Assembly: GCA_019931245.1 (NCBI GenBank)
Contig: JAINDL010000042.1
Coordinates: forward strand, 1-64,000
Source of the DNA: Bryobacteraceae bacterium CoA2 C42
GTDB taxonomy: Bacteria > Acidobacteriota > Terriglobia > Bryobacterales > Bryobacteraceae
Direction of reading: 5' to 3'
DNA length: 64,000 nt
Of this stretch, positions 29,070 through 38,324 are shown in pieces. The first letter of the stretch is position 1, and each line of letters starts with the position of its first letter. A program made the position numbers and the translations under genes. The notes under the pieces were generated by a model, which was not told where the DNA came from, made no database searches, and saw only the letters and a list, made by a program, of their open reading frames with translations.

Positions 29070-30328
29070 TCACGGAACTCACCAGCGTCGAAGCGGTGCT
29101 CGTGAAGTTGCGGGAGAGCCATCCCGACCTCCCGCACGAGCTGCTGAAGGCAGCGGCGCAGGCGGCCCTGTCGGAAGTCCGGCAAGGCCGCCCCGCCGAT
29201 CCCACCGTCACGATTGACTCTCTGACCAAGCCCTCGCTGCAGCCGGTGGTCAACGCCACCGGCGTCATCCTGCACACCAACCTCGGCCGCGCTCCGCTCG
29301 GCCCGTGGACCCCCATCGCCGGCTACTCGCACCTCGAGTACGATCTCACCACCGGCCGCCGCGGGCGCCGCGATCATCACCTCGACCGTTTCTTCGGCTA
29401 CCTGCTCAACGCCCGCGGCCTCGCCGTCAACAACAACGCCGCCGCCACCTACCTCGTGCTCCACGAACTCGCCCACGGCGCGGAGGTGATCGTCTCCCGC
29501 GGCGAACTGATCGAGATCGGCGACGGCTTCCGCATCCCCGACATCATGCGCCGCGCCGGCTGCACGCTCGTTGAAGTCGGCACCACCAACCGCACGCGAC
29601 TCGACGACTACCGGGCGGCTATTACCGACCGCACGGCGCTCATCCTCCGCGTGCATCCGTCCAACTTCCACATCACCGGCTTCACCGGCAAGCCGGCGCT
29701 CCGCGAACTCTGCTCGCTCCCCGTGCCGGTGTATGAGGACCTCGGTTCGGGCTGTCTCGTCGATCTTAAAGCCTATGGCATTGACGAACCGCTGGTGCGC
29801 GATTCGCTCGACGCCGGCGTGAGCGTGGTGACCTTCTCGGGCGACAAGCTGCTCGGCGGTCCCCAGGCCGGCTTGATCGCGGGCGACGGCGCGACGATTG
29901 AACGCATCCGGCGCAACCCCATGTTCCGCGCGCTGCGGATCGATAAACTCGTCACCCAGGCGCTTGAGAACGCGCTGCGGGCCATCGTCACGGAGCGCTG
30001 GGACGAGCTGCCGGCGATCGCCATGATCCGCCAAACGCCGGAGCGCATCCGCGACCGCGCCGAGCGTCTGCGGGCGCAACTCGAGCTGGCGGCCACTGTG
30101 ATTCCGGGCGAATCGCTCGTGGGCGGCGGCAGCACCCCGGACCAGTCGCTCCCCACCTGGCTGCTCGCCATTCCGCGGCCGGAAATGGAACGGCGGCTTC
30201 GGATGGGGAAGCCGCCGGTGATTGCCCGTGTGGAAAAGGGCCAACTGCTGATCGATCTCCGCACGGTGTTCCCGCACGAAGAAGCGGCGCTGCTAGGCGC
30301 GCTGCATGTAGCTGCCTTCGCTGGTTGA
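29066..30328 (+). CDS. selA: L-seryl-tRNA(Sec) selenium transferase SelA
   Basis: This PLP enzyme converts Ser-tRNA(Sec) to Sec-tRNA(Sec). The 420 residues include VVNATGVILHTNLGRAPLGP, GLAVNNNAAATYLVLHELAH, VSRGELIEIGDGFRIPDIM, VGTTNRTRLDDY and VVTFSGDKLLGGPQAGLI with the PLP lysine Lys261. It is about 40 residues shorter than E. coli SelA, mainly at the N-terminus, which in SelA helps bind tRNA(Sec). No selB, selD or tRNA-Sec was found in the window. It could be a SelA-like lyase, but the motifs favour true SelA. The 3' end overlaps efp tail to tail by 36 bp. Confidence 0.85.
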   Translation: MITELTSVEAVLVKLRESHPDLPHELLKAAAQAALSEVRQGRPADPTVTIDSLTKPSLQPVVNATGVILHTNLGRAPLGPWTPIAGYSHLEYDLTTGRRGRRDHHLDRFFGYLLNARGLAVNNNAAATYLVLHELAHGAEVIVSRGELIEIGDGFRIPDIMRRAGCTLVEVGTTNRTRLDDYRAAITDRTALILRVHPSNFHITGFTGKPALRELCSLPVPVYEDLGSGCLVDLKAYGIDEPLVRDSLDAGVSVVTFSGDKLLGGPQAGLIAGDGATIERIRRNPMFRALRIDKLVTQALENALRAIVTERWDELPAIAMIRQTPERIRDRAERLRAQLELAATVIPGESLVGGGSTPDQSLPTWLLAIPRPEMERRLRMGKPPVIARVEKGQLLIDLRTVFPHEEAALLGALHVAAFAG

Positions 30329-30850
30329 GACGAGGATCGTCTCGCCTTCGTTGATAAAGGCGGGCACCTGCACGACGAGCCCCGTCTCCATCTTGGCCGG
30401 CTTGCCGACGTTCGAAACCGTGGCGCCCTTCAGCCCCGGTTCCGTCTCGACGACCTTCATCGGCACCGACGGCGGCAGTTCGACGCCCACCGCGCGGCCC
30501 TCGTAAAACTCGATGTTAATTTTGAGGTTCGGGATCAGGTACTTCACGGCGTCGCCGAGCACCTCTTCGGTGAAGCCGAGCTGTTCAAACGTCTCGGTGT
30601 TCATGAAGTAGTAGGTCTCGCCGTCGTCGTAGAGGTACTCCATCTCCTGATCGTCGAGGGCAATTTTCTCAATCTTGTCCTCGGACGCAAACCGGTGTTC
30701 AATCTGGGAGCCGTTCCGGAGGTTGCGCATCTTCACCTGCACAAACCCGCGCAGGTTGCCCGGCGTGCGGTGCACCATGCTGAAGACCGTATGCAGTTCG
30801 TTGTTGAACTTCACCACCATTCCGGGGCGCAATTGCGTAGCTGCTAACAT
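30293..30850 (-). CDS. efp: Elongation factor P
   Basis: EF-P relieves ribosome stalling at consecutive prolines. The 185-residue product has three beta-barrel domains: KOW-like N-terminal (ATQLRPGMVVKFNNELHTVF), the OB domain (EYLYDDGETYYFMNTETFEQ, where YMN-type residues are conserved) and the C-terminal signature (VETEPGLKGATVSNVGKPAK). The loop that carries the modified residue reads HRTPGNLRG, placing Asn32 where Lys (EpmA or YmfI type) or Arg (EarP type) normally sits. It therefore looks like an unmodified or differently modified type. It is divergent from guaB, with 35 bp between starts. Confidence 0.95.
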   Translation of the reverse strand: MLAATQLRPGMVVKFNNELHTVFSMVHRTPGNLRGFVQVKMRNLRNGSQIEHRFASEDKIEKIALDDQEMEYLYDDGETYYFMNTETFEQLGFTEEVLGDAVKYLIPNLKINIEFYEGRAVGVELPPSVPMKVVETEPGLKGATVSNVGKPAKMETGLVVQVPAFINEGETILVSTSEGSYMQRA

Positions 30851-30885
30851 AAAGCCCCAGTTTACCAGCTATCCTGGAGGCTTAC

Positions 30886-32352
<1,467 letters not shown>

Positions 32353-32359
32353 CGGCGCG

Positions 32360-32384
32360 GGAACTTTTCGCTCCGGACGGCGTC
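32360..32384 (+). promoter_or_regulatory. Candidate ECF-type promoter of the sigma gene
   Basis: GGAAC (32360-32364), a 16-base spacer, and CGTC (32381-32384) match the general -35/-10 layout recognised by ECF sigma factors. It lies 44 bp before the ECF sigma start, on the same strand, as expected for positive autoregulation. A decent ribosome-binding site (AAGGGAG) precedes the ATG at 32428. Confidence 0.55.
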
Positions 32385-32427
32385 GAAAACTTCAGTAGAC
32401 TTTGGACTCAGGGAAAGGGAGTCGGTT

Positions 32428-33129
32428 ATGCCAGAATCCATTATCGGTTTCGGCTATGAGGATGCTCCGGTGGCGTCCCGGCCTGCGGATGGCCGCGAAG
32501 AGGATGCCGCACTATTGCGGGCGTTGAAAGCGAACGAAGAGAGCGCCTACGAGGTGTTGATCGCCCGCTTTCAGCAGCCCGTCTACAACTTGGTGTACCG
32601 TCTCCTGAACGACCCGGCCGATGCCAGTGACGCCGTGCAGGAGGTCTTCCTGAAGGTGTTCCGCAACGTGGAGGCCTTCCGCGGCCAGAGTACGCTAAAA
32701 ACCTGGGTCTACCGCATCGCTGTCAACGAGGCGTACAACCACCGGCGATGGTTCAGCCGGCATCGGAAGCAGGAGGTAGGACTGGAGACCGAAGAGGAGG
32801 GTTCGCGCAGTTGGATTGAGTCCATCTCGGACCCGGCGCGCGATCCCTACGAGCTGACGCTCAATGAAGAGCGCCATCAGATGATCGAGGAGTCGTTGCG
32901 CGAAATCAACCCCGATTTTCGCGCCGCCGTTGTGCTGCGGGATCTCGAAGAGCTCAGCTATGAGGAGATCGCCGAGGTCATGCAGGTGTCGCTGGGGACG
33001 GTGAAATCGAGGATTTTGCGAGGACGCGAGGCTCTGCGCCGCGCGCTCGTGGCCAAAACGAACGATGCGAGAGCCTACGGGTCGGTTTCGACCGGGACGA
33101 TGGCTTGGATGCAGGAGATCGTGAAATGA
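32428..33129 (+). CDS. ECF RNA polymerase sigma factor (RpoE-like)
   Basis: This 233-residue sigma factor has region 2 (ALLRALKANEESAYEVLIAR, VYNLVYRLLNDPADASDAVQ, FLKVFRNVEAFRGQSTLKTW, VYRIAVNEAYNHRRW) and region 4 (INPDFRAAVVLRDLEELSYE, EIAEVMQVSLGTVKSRILRG). A 25-residue N-terminal extension and an acidic linker (GLETEEEGSRSWIE) are present. The anti-sigma gene overlaps its stop (ATGA at 33126-33129). The candidate promoter just upstream suggests autoregulation. The stimulus is unknown; the membrane anti-sigma partner suggests an envelope signal. Confidence 0.93.
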   Translation: MPESIIGFGYEDAPVASRPADGREEDAALLRALKANEESAYEVLIARFQQPVYNLVYRLLNDPADASDAVQEVFLKVFRNVEAFRGQSTLKTWVYRIAVNEAYNHRRWFSRHRKQEVGLETEEEGSRSWIESISDPARDPYELTLNEERHQMIEESLREINPDFRAAVVLRDLEELSYEEIAEVMQVSLGTVKSRILRGREALRRALVAKTNDARAYGSVSTGTMAWMQEIVK

Positions 33130-33827
33130 GCAGCGCCAACAGCCGCCAACATCTCAACGAATGCAAGGCGATTCAGCGCGAGGCGGCCAACTATCTGGAC
33201 CATTTGTGCACGGCCGAACGCGCCCGCGAGATTGCGCGTCATCTGAGCGCTTGTTTGGCCTGCACGCAGTCTCTGGACAGCCTGAGCCATCTCCGGCGCA
33301 GCGTGCGGGCCTTGCCGCCCCGGGCGGTACCGGTTAACCTCGCGGTCTCTTTGCGCGTTACCGCCAGCCGGCACCACGCGCGCCGGGCTAGCCGCGTGCG
33401 CTGGTGGGACCGGCTGCGGATGTGGACCACCAACAGCTGGCGCCCGATGGCGGTGCCGATGGCGGGCGGCTTTGCCACGGCCTGCGTGCTGTTCGCCACG
33501 ATTTTGCCGATGCTCTCAAGCCCGGTGCTGGCTAACGACGATGCCCCGGTGGCGTGGTACCAGAGCGCCGAGTTGAGCGACCTGGGGCCGTTTGGCCTGG
33601 CGGCGGATCATCTGACGCTGGACCTGATTCTCGACGAACAGGGGCGGATGGTCGACTACTCGGTGCCCGAAAGCGAGAGCGTGCTGATGCGCGACGCCGA
33701 ACTGCGCCGGACCGTTGAAAACAACCTGCTGTTCATGCGCTTCAAACCCGCCGAGTTCTTCGGCCACCGGACGACCGCGAAACTCCGCATCACCATTCGC
33801 CGGAGCCAGTTGGAAGTCAAGGGCTGA
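33126..33827 (+). CDS. Zinc-finger anti-sigma factor with periplasmic C-terminal domain
   Basis: ATG 33126 overlaps the sigma stop; the frame upstream is only shadow. The 233-residue product has the zf-HC2/ZAS motif His39-x3-Cys43-x2-Cys46 (RHLSACLACTQ), a basic juxtamembrane segment, one membrane helix (about 107-130; FATACVLFATILPML) and a roughly 100-residue extracytoplasmic domain. Its end (ELRRTVENNLLFMRFKPAEF) resembles TonB/energy-transducer C-terminal folds. It probably holds the sigma factor at the membrane until the outer domain senses a signal. rsmA starts immediately after the stop. Confidence 0.87.
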   Translation: MSSANSRQHLNECKAIQREAANYLDHLCTAERAREIARHLSACLACTQSLDSLSHLRRSVRALPPRAVPVNLAVSLRVTASRHHARRASRVRWWDRLRMWTTNSWRPMAVPMAGGFATACVLFATILPMLSSPVLANDDAPVAWYQSAELSDLGPFGLAADHLTLDLILDEQGRMVDYSVPESESVLMRDAELRRTVENNLLFMRFKPAEFFGHRTTAKLRITIRRSQLEVKG

Positions 33828-34568
33828 TTGGGGCAGAAACTCGGTCAGCACTTTCTGCACAGCGCCCCGATGGTGGAGCGCATCGCGGCTGCGGTGTGTC
33901 GGTCCGCGCCTCGACGTATCGTGGAGGTCGGCCCCGGCAAGGGGGTGCTGACGCAGCGGCTGCTGGCGACCGGCGCTGACGTGATCGCCATAGAGCTCGA
34001 CCCGGCGATGGTGGCGATTCTGCGCGAGCGCTTTCCGGATCACCCCTGCCTCACCATCATCGAGGCCGATGTCCTCACCGTCGACCTGGCCCAATGGGGC
34101 CCCGCCGTGCTCGCCGGCAATCTGCCCTACTACATCACTTCACCGATTCTCGACCGGATCTTCGCGGCCCGCGCGGCTCTGTCCGAGGCCGTGCTGCTGA
34201 TGCAAAAAGAAGTTGCCGAAAGGCTGACGGCCGCCCCCGGCTGCCGCGACTACGGCTACCTGAGCGTGGTGACGCAGACTTACAGCACGCCGGAGTATCT
34301 GTTCGGGGTCAAGCCCGGCATGTTCCGTCCGCCGCCCAAGGTGGACAGCGCTGTCGTTCGCCTCACGCTGCGTCCCGAGGCCGGCGACGCCGCGGGGTTT
34401 CTGCAGTTCGCCGCCCGCTGCTTTGCACAGAAGCGCAAGACGCTGCGGAACAATCTCGCTCCCTTCTACGGCCACGAAGTTGTGGACGCGCTGCCGGAGG
34501 CTTCGCTCCGCGCCGAACAGTTGAGCGTTGGGGCGCTGCGGGAACTTTACGGCCGCCTGATCGCGTAG
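33828..34568 (+). CDS. rsmA: 16S rRNA dimethyladenosine transferase RsmA (KsgA)
   Basis: The enzyme dimethylates A1518 and A1519 of 16S rRNA. It starts at TTG 33828, directly after the anti-sigma TGA, giving MGQKLGQHFLHSAPMVERIA, the typical KsgA start. The SAM motif is VEVGPGKGVLTQRLL; the catalytic NLPYY motif is in VLAGNLPYYITSPILDRI; the end has FAARCFAQKRKTLRNNL. The 246 residues are slightly short of E. coli (273) but complete. The TTG start and zero gap make its expression depend on the upstream genes. Confidence 0.95.
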   Translation: MGQKLGQHFLHSAPMVERIAAAVCRSAPRRIVEVGPGKGVLTQRLLATGADVIAIELDPAMVAILRERFPDHPCLTIIEADVLTVDLAQWGPAVLAGNLPYYITSPILDRIFAARAALSEAVLLMQKEVAERLTAAPGCRDYGYLSVVTQTYSTPEYLFGVKPGMFRPPPKVDSAVVRLTLRPEAGDAAGFLQFAARCFAQKRKTLRNNLAPFYGHEVVDALPEASLRAEQLSVGALRELYGRLIA

Positions 34569-34577
34569 AATCGTGCG

Positions 34578-35819
34578 ATGGCTGTTTCTCGTGTTCGTCT
34601 CGCCTCGGCCGCCATCTTCATGCAGGTGCTGCTGGGCGTTATCTACTCCTGGTCGGTGTTTCGCGCGCCGCTGGCGCAGTTGCACGGTTGGTCCCGCGCG
34701 GAAACGATTGCCCCCTACCGCTACTCGCTGCTGGCGTTCGCCATGGCCATGGTGCTCGGCGGCATCTGGCAGGACCGCAAGGGACCGCGCGTGGTGGCGA
34801 CCACGGGCGGGGTGCTGCTCGGGGTGGGCTGCCTGCTGGCGGCCTGGCTGGGCGACACGCTGAACGGTCTGATCTTTTCCTACGGCACGGTGGCGGCCTG
34901 CGGTGTCGGCTTTGCCTATGTCACGCCGATTGCGACCTGCATCAAGTGGTTTCCGGACCAGCGCGGCCGGATTGTCGGCTTGGCCGTGATGGGCTTCGGC
35001 GTCGGGCCGCTGCTGTTCGGGCCGCTGCTCGAAGTGCTGCTTGGCAAGGATCCGGCGCAGTTCGCCGTCACGGTGCCGCGTACGTTTTTGATCCTGGCGG
35101 GAATTTTTCTGGTGGGGGTGGTGGGCGCGGCGCAGTTTTACCAAGTGCCTCCGCCCGGCTGGCGGCCGGCCGGCTGGAGCCCGCCGGTGGGGCAGGCGGC
35201 GACGGTCGAGATCGCACCGCGCACGATGCTCGGCATGTGGCAGTTCTATCTGCTGTGGCTTGTCTATTTTCTCGGAACGGCGGTGGGGCTGACGGCGATT
35301 GGCGAAGCAACGCCGCTGCTGCAGGAGATGGCGAAATCGACGGCGGTGCTCTCGGCCGGCGCCGCGCTGGGGGTGATGAGCATCTGCAACGGCGCCGGGC
35401 GGCTGGCGTGGGGCAGCGTCTCCGATCGCCTGGGCCGGAAGCCGGCGGTGCTGCTGATGTGCGTCGTCTCGGTGGTGGCCTGTTTGGGCTTCCTGCGGAC
35501 CGCCGGCAGCTTCGGCACGCTGCTGCTGGGGCTGTGTCTGGCCGCGTTTGCCTACGGCGGCTACCTCGCCCTGATGCCGGCCTACACCGCGGACTTTTTT
35601 GGCCCGAAGAACGTGGGCGCCAACTACGGTCTCGTGTTTTCGGCCTGGGGTTTGTGCGGCTTTCTGGTGCCGGGCTACTTTGCGGGAATCATGGACCGCG
35701 CGCGTCAGGCCGGTGACCTCGCCGCGGGCTACAACGAGGTCTATTGGAAGCTGGCGGTGATTGCGCTGGCCGGGGCGGCCGCGGCCGCCATGCTGCGGCC
35801 GCCCCGAGCGGAGTCGTGA
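34578..35819 (+). CDS. MFS transporter, oxalate/formate antiporter (OFA) type
   Basis: This 413-residue protein has 12 membrane segments. The N-terminus MQVLLGVIYSWSVFRAPLAQ, the segment GGIWQDRKGPRVVATTGGVL and YVTPIATCIKWFPDQRGRIV are characteristic of the OFA family, as are GAGRLAWGSVSDRLGRK and FAYGGYLALMPAYTADFFG in the second half. OFA members exchange small carboxylates such as oxalate/formate or carry monocarboxylates; the substrate here is not determined. It begins 9 bp after rsmA. Leu/Val codons ending in G are frequent, in contrast to the CTC/GTC-rich transporters at 9-12 kb. Confidence 0.88.
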   Translation: MAVSRVRLASAAIFMQVLLGVIYSWSVFRAPLAQLHGWSRAETIAPYRYSLLAFAMAMVLGGIWQDRKGPRVVATTGGVLLGVGCLLAAWLGDTLNGLIFSYGTVAACGVGFAYVTPIATCIKWFPDQRGRIVGLAVMGFGVGPLLFGPLLEVLLGKDPAQFAVTVPRTFLILAGIFLVGVVGAAQFYQVPPPGWRPAGWSPPVGQAATVEIAPRTMLGMWQFYLLWLVYFLGTAVGLTAIGEATPLLQEMAKSTAVLSAGAALGVMSICNGAGRLAWGSVSDRLGRKPAVLLMCVVSVVACLGFLRTAGSFGTLLLGLCLAAFAYGGYLALMPAYTADFFGPKNVGANYGLVFSAWGLCGFLVPGYFAGIMDRARQAGDLAAGYNEVYWKLAVIALAGAAAAAMLRPPRAES

Positions 35820-35883
35820 GCCCTTGGAATGCCTGATTGATTGCGGGTGCGTTTTCCGCCTGTTCGTGATAGAGATCTAAGTT

Positions 35884-36360
35884 ATGAATTTCGCGCCCTT
35901 CCTCACAGCCTCTTCCCCGATAGCGGGCGGTATCCCCGCCGGTATACAGATGGGGGGCTATCAACCGCCCCCGCAGGGTGGCTACCCGCCGCCCCAGCAG
36001 CCTTATCAGCCCAGCAGCATGCCGAACAACGTGGCCGCCACGCTTTGCTATGCGCTCGGCATTATCACCGGCATCCTGTTTCTATTTCTCGAGCCGTACA
36101 ACCGCGATCGCAACATCCGCTTCCACGCCTGGCAGTCGATCTTCGCCTTGGGCGGCGCCGTCGCTCTGCAGATCGGGCTGTCGATTCTGGGTGTGATCGC
36201 CTCCTATGTTTTCGGTCTGTTCGGGGTGTTGGTCGGCCTCATGAACCTCGGCGTCAGTCTGCTGACGCTGGGTCTGTGGATCTTCCTGATGGTCAAGGCG
36301 TATCAGGGCGAGCGCTTCTCGCTGCCGGTGATCGGTCCGCTGGCGGAACAAAAAGCGTAG
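35884..36360 (+). CDS. DUF4870-like small membrane protein with Pro/Gln-rich N-terminus
   Basis: This 158-residue protein has a disordered N-terminal third (GGYQPPPQGGYPPPQQPYQ). Three to four membrane segments follow: NNVAATLCYALGIITGILFL, FALGGAVALQIGLSILGVIA, LVGLMNLGVSLLTLGLWIFL. The motif EPYNRDRNIRFHAWQSIFA is typical of DUF4870/Tic20-like proteins. The start could be at 35884 or at the internal ATG 35950, which would begin MGGYQPPPQ. The function of the family is unknown. It includes several PP and PPP stretches that would need EF-P. Confidence 0.8.
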   Translation: MNFAPFLTASSPIAGGIPAGIQMGGYQPPPQGGYPPPQQPYQPSSMPNNVAATLCYALGIITGILFLFLEPYNRDRNIRFHAWQSIFALGGAVALQIGLSILGVIASYVFGLFGVLVGLMNLGVSLLTLGLWIFLMVKAYQGERFSLPVIGPLAEQKA

Positions 36361-36372
36361 CCGGATGGCTGC

Positions 36373-37422
36373 TTGCTGCGTCACTCTATCGTGGTAGTTC
36401 GCCTCTTTCTTTTTCTCTCCCTGGCTTTGGGCCTGCTGCCGGCCCAAAGCGCCAACCCTTCGCTGCCCCGCATCGGGATGATCGACTTTTTCGGGGTCCG
36501 CAAGGCCAGCGTCGAACGCCTGAAGAAGGCGCTGGAGGTCGCCGAAGGCGGCCCGCTGCCGCGTTCAAAGAGCGATGTCGAAGAGAGGTTGGAACTCGTT
36601 AGCGGCGTTGTGCGGGCGCGCCTCGAAGCCGTCTGCTGCGAGAACGGAAAGGCCGTTCTCTACGTCGGCATCGAAGAACGCGGCGCCCCCGCCTTTAACT
36701 ACCGGGAGAGCCCGGAAGGCGAGGTCAAGCTCCCCGCACCGGTCGTCGAGGCCTATCTCGACTTCTTCGCCAAACTGCAAACCGCCATCCGGCAGGGTGA
36801 CATCGTCGAAGACCTGACGCGCGGCCACAGCATCATGGCCAACCGCGAGGCGCAGGCGGCGCAACTGAAGTTCCTGCCGCTGGCCGCCGCGCACGAAGCG
36901 ATTCTGCGCGAGGTGCTGCGCACGAGCGCCGACGAGGTGGAGCGCGCCATGGCCGCCTACGTCATCGCCTACGTCCCGAAGAAAGCTACCGTGGTCAACG
37001 ACCTGCAGTACGCCCTGCAGGACCCCGACGATGGCGTCCGCAACAACGCCATGCGGTCGTTGCTGGGGCTGACGATTCTCAGCGAGAAGCAGCCGGCACT
37101 CGGTCTCAAAGTGAGCCCCACCTGGTTTGTCGAGCACCTGAACTCTGTCGCCTGGAGCGACCGGAACAAAGCCGCGACGGCGCTGTTGACGTTGACCGAA
37201 AAGCGCGATCCCGGGCTGCTCGGAATGTTGCGCGAACGCGCTCTCGAGGCGCTGATCGATATGGCCCGCTGGCGCCATCTCAGCCACGCCCTGCCGGGCT
37301 ACATCCTGCTTGGGCGCGTGGCCGGCATCGAGGAGGCGCGCCTGCAGACCGCCTGGAGCGAGGGCAAGCATCAGCCGCTCACCGAAGAGATGATCCGCGA
37401 CCTGACCCGGAAGAAGAAGTAG
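36373..37422 (+). CDS. Secreted HEAT-repeat-like protein of unknown function
   Basis: This 349-residue protein has a signal peptide (MVVRLFLFLSLALGLLPAQS after a possible GTG at 36391, or 6 residues longer from TTG 36373). The N-terminal half (GMIDFFGVRKASVERLKKAL; AKLQTAIRQG) resembles a POTRA-like or polypeptide-transport fold in part. The second half (about 190-330) is made of helical pairs, YALQDPDDGVRNNAMRSLLG and NSVAWSDRNKAATALLTLTE, as in HEAT repeats. A protein-binding role in the periplasm is inference. It starts 12 bp after the DUF4870 gene and converges with the GDPD gene. Confidence 0.7.
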   Translation: MLRHSIVVVRLFLFLSLALGLLPAQSANPSLPRIGMIDFFGVRKASVERLKKALEVAEGGPLPRSKSDVEERLELVSGVVRARLEAVCCENGKAVLYVGIEERGAPAFNYRESPEGEVKLPAPVVEAYLDFFAKLQTAIRQGDIVEDLTRGHSIMANREAQAAQLKFLPLAAAHEAILREVLRTSADEVERAMAAYVIAYVPKKATVVNDLQYALQDPDDGVRNNAMRSLLGLTILSEKQPALGLKVSPTWFVEHLNSVAWSDRNKAATALLTLTEKRDPGLLGMLRERALEALIDMARWRHLSHALPGYILLGRVAGIEEARLQTAWSEGKHQPLTEEMIRDLTRKKK

Positions 37423-37425
37423 CAG

Positions 37426-38271
37426 CTAGCGCAGCTTCCGCTGTTTCAGGTAGGCGATCAACGCCGCCGGGTCGTCGGTGATGATGGCGTCTACTTTCGC
37501 GGCCACCAGCTTCTCCCAATCGGCGGGGGTATTGGCCGTCCACGGCACCACCTGCAAGCCGGCCGCGTGCGCCGCGGCAACTTTTTCGGGGGTCACGGTG
37601 GGGTAGATGGGGCTGACAATGGTAGCTTTGGCTGCCCGGGCGGCTTCGACATAATCCCGCCCGGCCTCCTCGCGCCGCGCCGGCAGCAGGGCGCTGCGCC
37701 GGATCTGCGGCGCGAGCCGCTCCATGGCGAGCAGCGTCCGGTAGTCGAAGCTCTGCAGGATCACTCGCGGGGCGAGACCGTGGCGGTTGATCACGGCCAG
37801 CACGAGGCGCGCGAACTCCTCCGGCTCCGGAGCCCACTCCGGATGCGCGGGCGTCATCTTGGTTTCGATGTTGAACTCGACGCCGGCGCCCTTGGCGAGC
37901 GTGAAGACGGCATCGAGCGTGGGCACGCGCGTGCCGGGGATCGCCTGCTGTTGGGGAAACTGCGGATTGGCCCGGGCGCCGCAGTCCCAGCGCTGCAGTT
38001 CGGCCAGCGTCATCCGGCGGATCACCCGCTCGGCCCCGTCCGGCCCGGCGCAGTAGGCCGGGTTCATCGTCGCATCGTGCGAGACGACGACGATGTTGTC
38101 CTTGGTCACGGCCAGATCGAGTTCGAGCACATCGACGCCCGCGGCGAGGGCGTATTCGAAGGCCGGGATTGTGTTTTCCGGCCGCGCCGCCCGCGCGCCG
38201 CGGTGGCCATGAACCTGAACCTGCGCTGTCATCGTTGCCGCCATGATCAACAGTAGAATGGGAGTTCGCAC
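37426..38271 (-). CDS. Secreted glycerophosphodiester phosphodiesterase
   Basis: This 281-residue protein has a short signal peptide (MRTPILLLIMAATMTAQ). The GDPD domain shows HGHRGARAARPENTIPAFEY (catalytic His23, Arg24, Glu32), LELDLAVTKDNIVVVSHDAT with metal ligands Glu/Asp and the second catalytic His, and FNIETKMT. It hydrolyses deacylated phospholipids to glycerol-3-phosphate and an alcohol, in the periplasm here. It stands alone, convergent with the HEAT-like gene (3-bp gap) and divergent from the Gfo/Idh gene (53 bp between starts). Confidence 0.92.
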   Translation of the reverse strand: MRTPILLLIMAATMTAQVQVHGHRGARAARPENTIPAFEYALAAGVDVLELDLAVTKDNIVVVSHDATMNPAYCAGPDGAERVIRRMTLAELQRWDCGARANPQFPQQQAIPGTRVPTLDAVFTLAKGAGVEFNIETKMTPAHPEWAPEPEEFARLVLAVINRHGLAPRVILQSFDYRTLLAMERLAPQIRRSALLPARREEAGRDYVEAARAAKATIVSPIYPTVTPEKVAAAHAAGLQVVPWTANTPADWEKLVAAKVDAIITDDPAALIAYLKQRKLR

Positions 38272-38324
38272 GCCTTCAATCTAGCAGTCTCAGATTGCAA
38301 TCGCGTAACGATCCTCAACCTCTC

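Noticed and set aside
29066-30328. SelA as proof of selenoproteins in this window
   Set aside because: No in-frame UGA with downstream SECIS-like structure was recognised in any gene here.
35264-35518. Minus-strand frames within the OFA transporter
   Set aside because: No family motif, and basic/Ser/Pro-rich composition typical of shadows.
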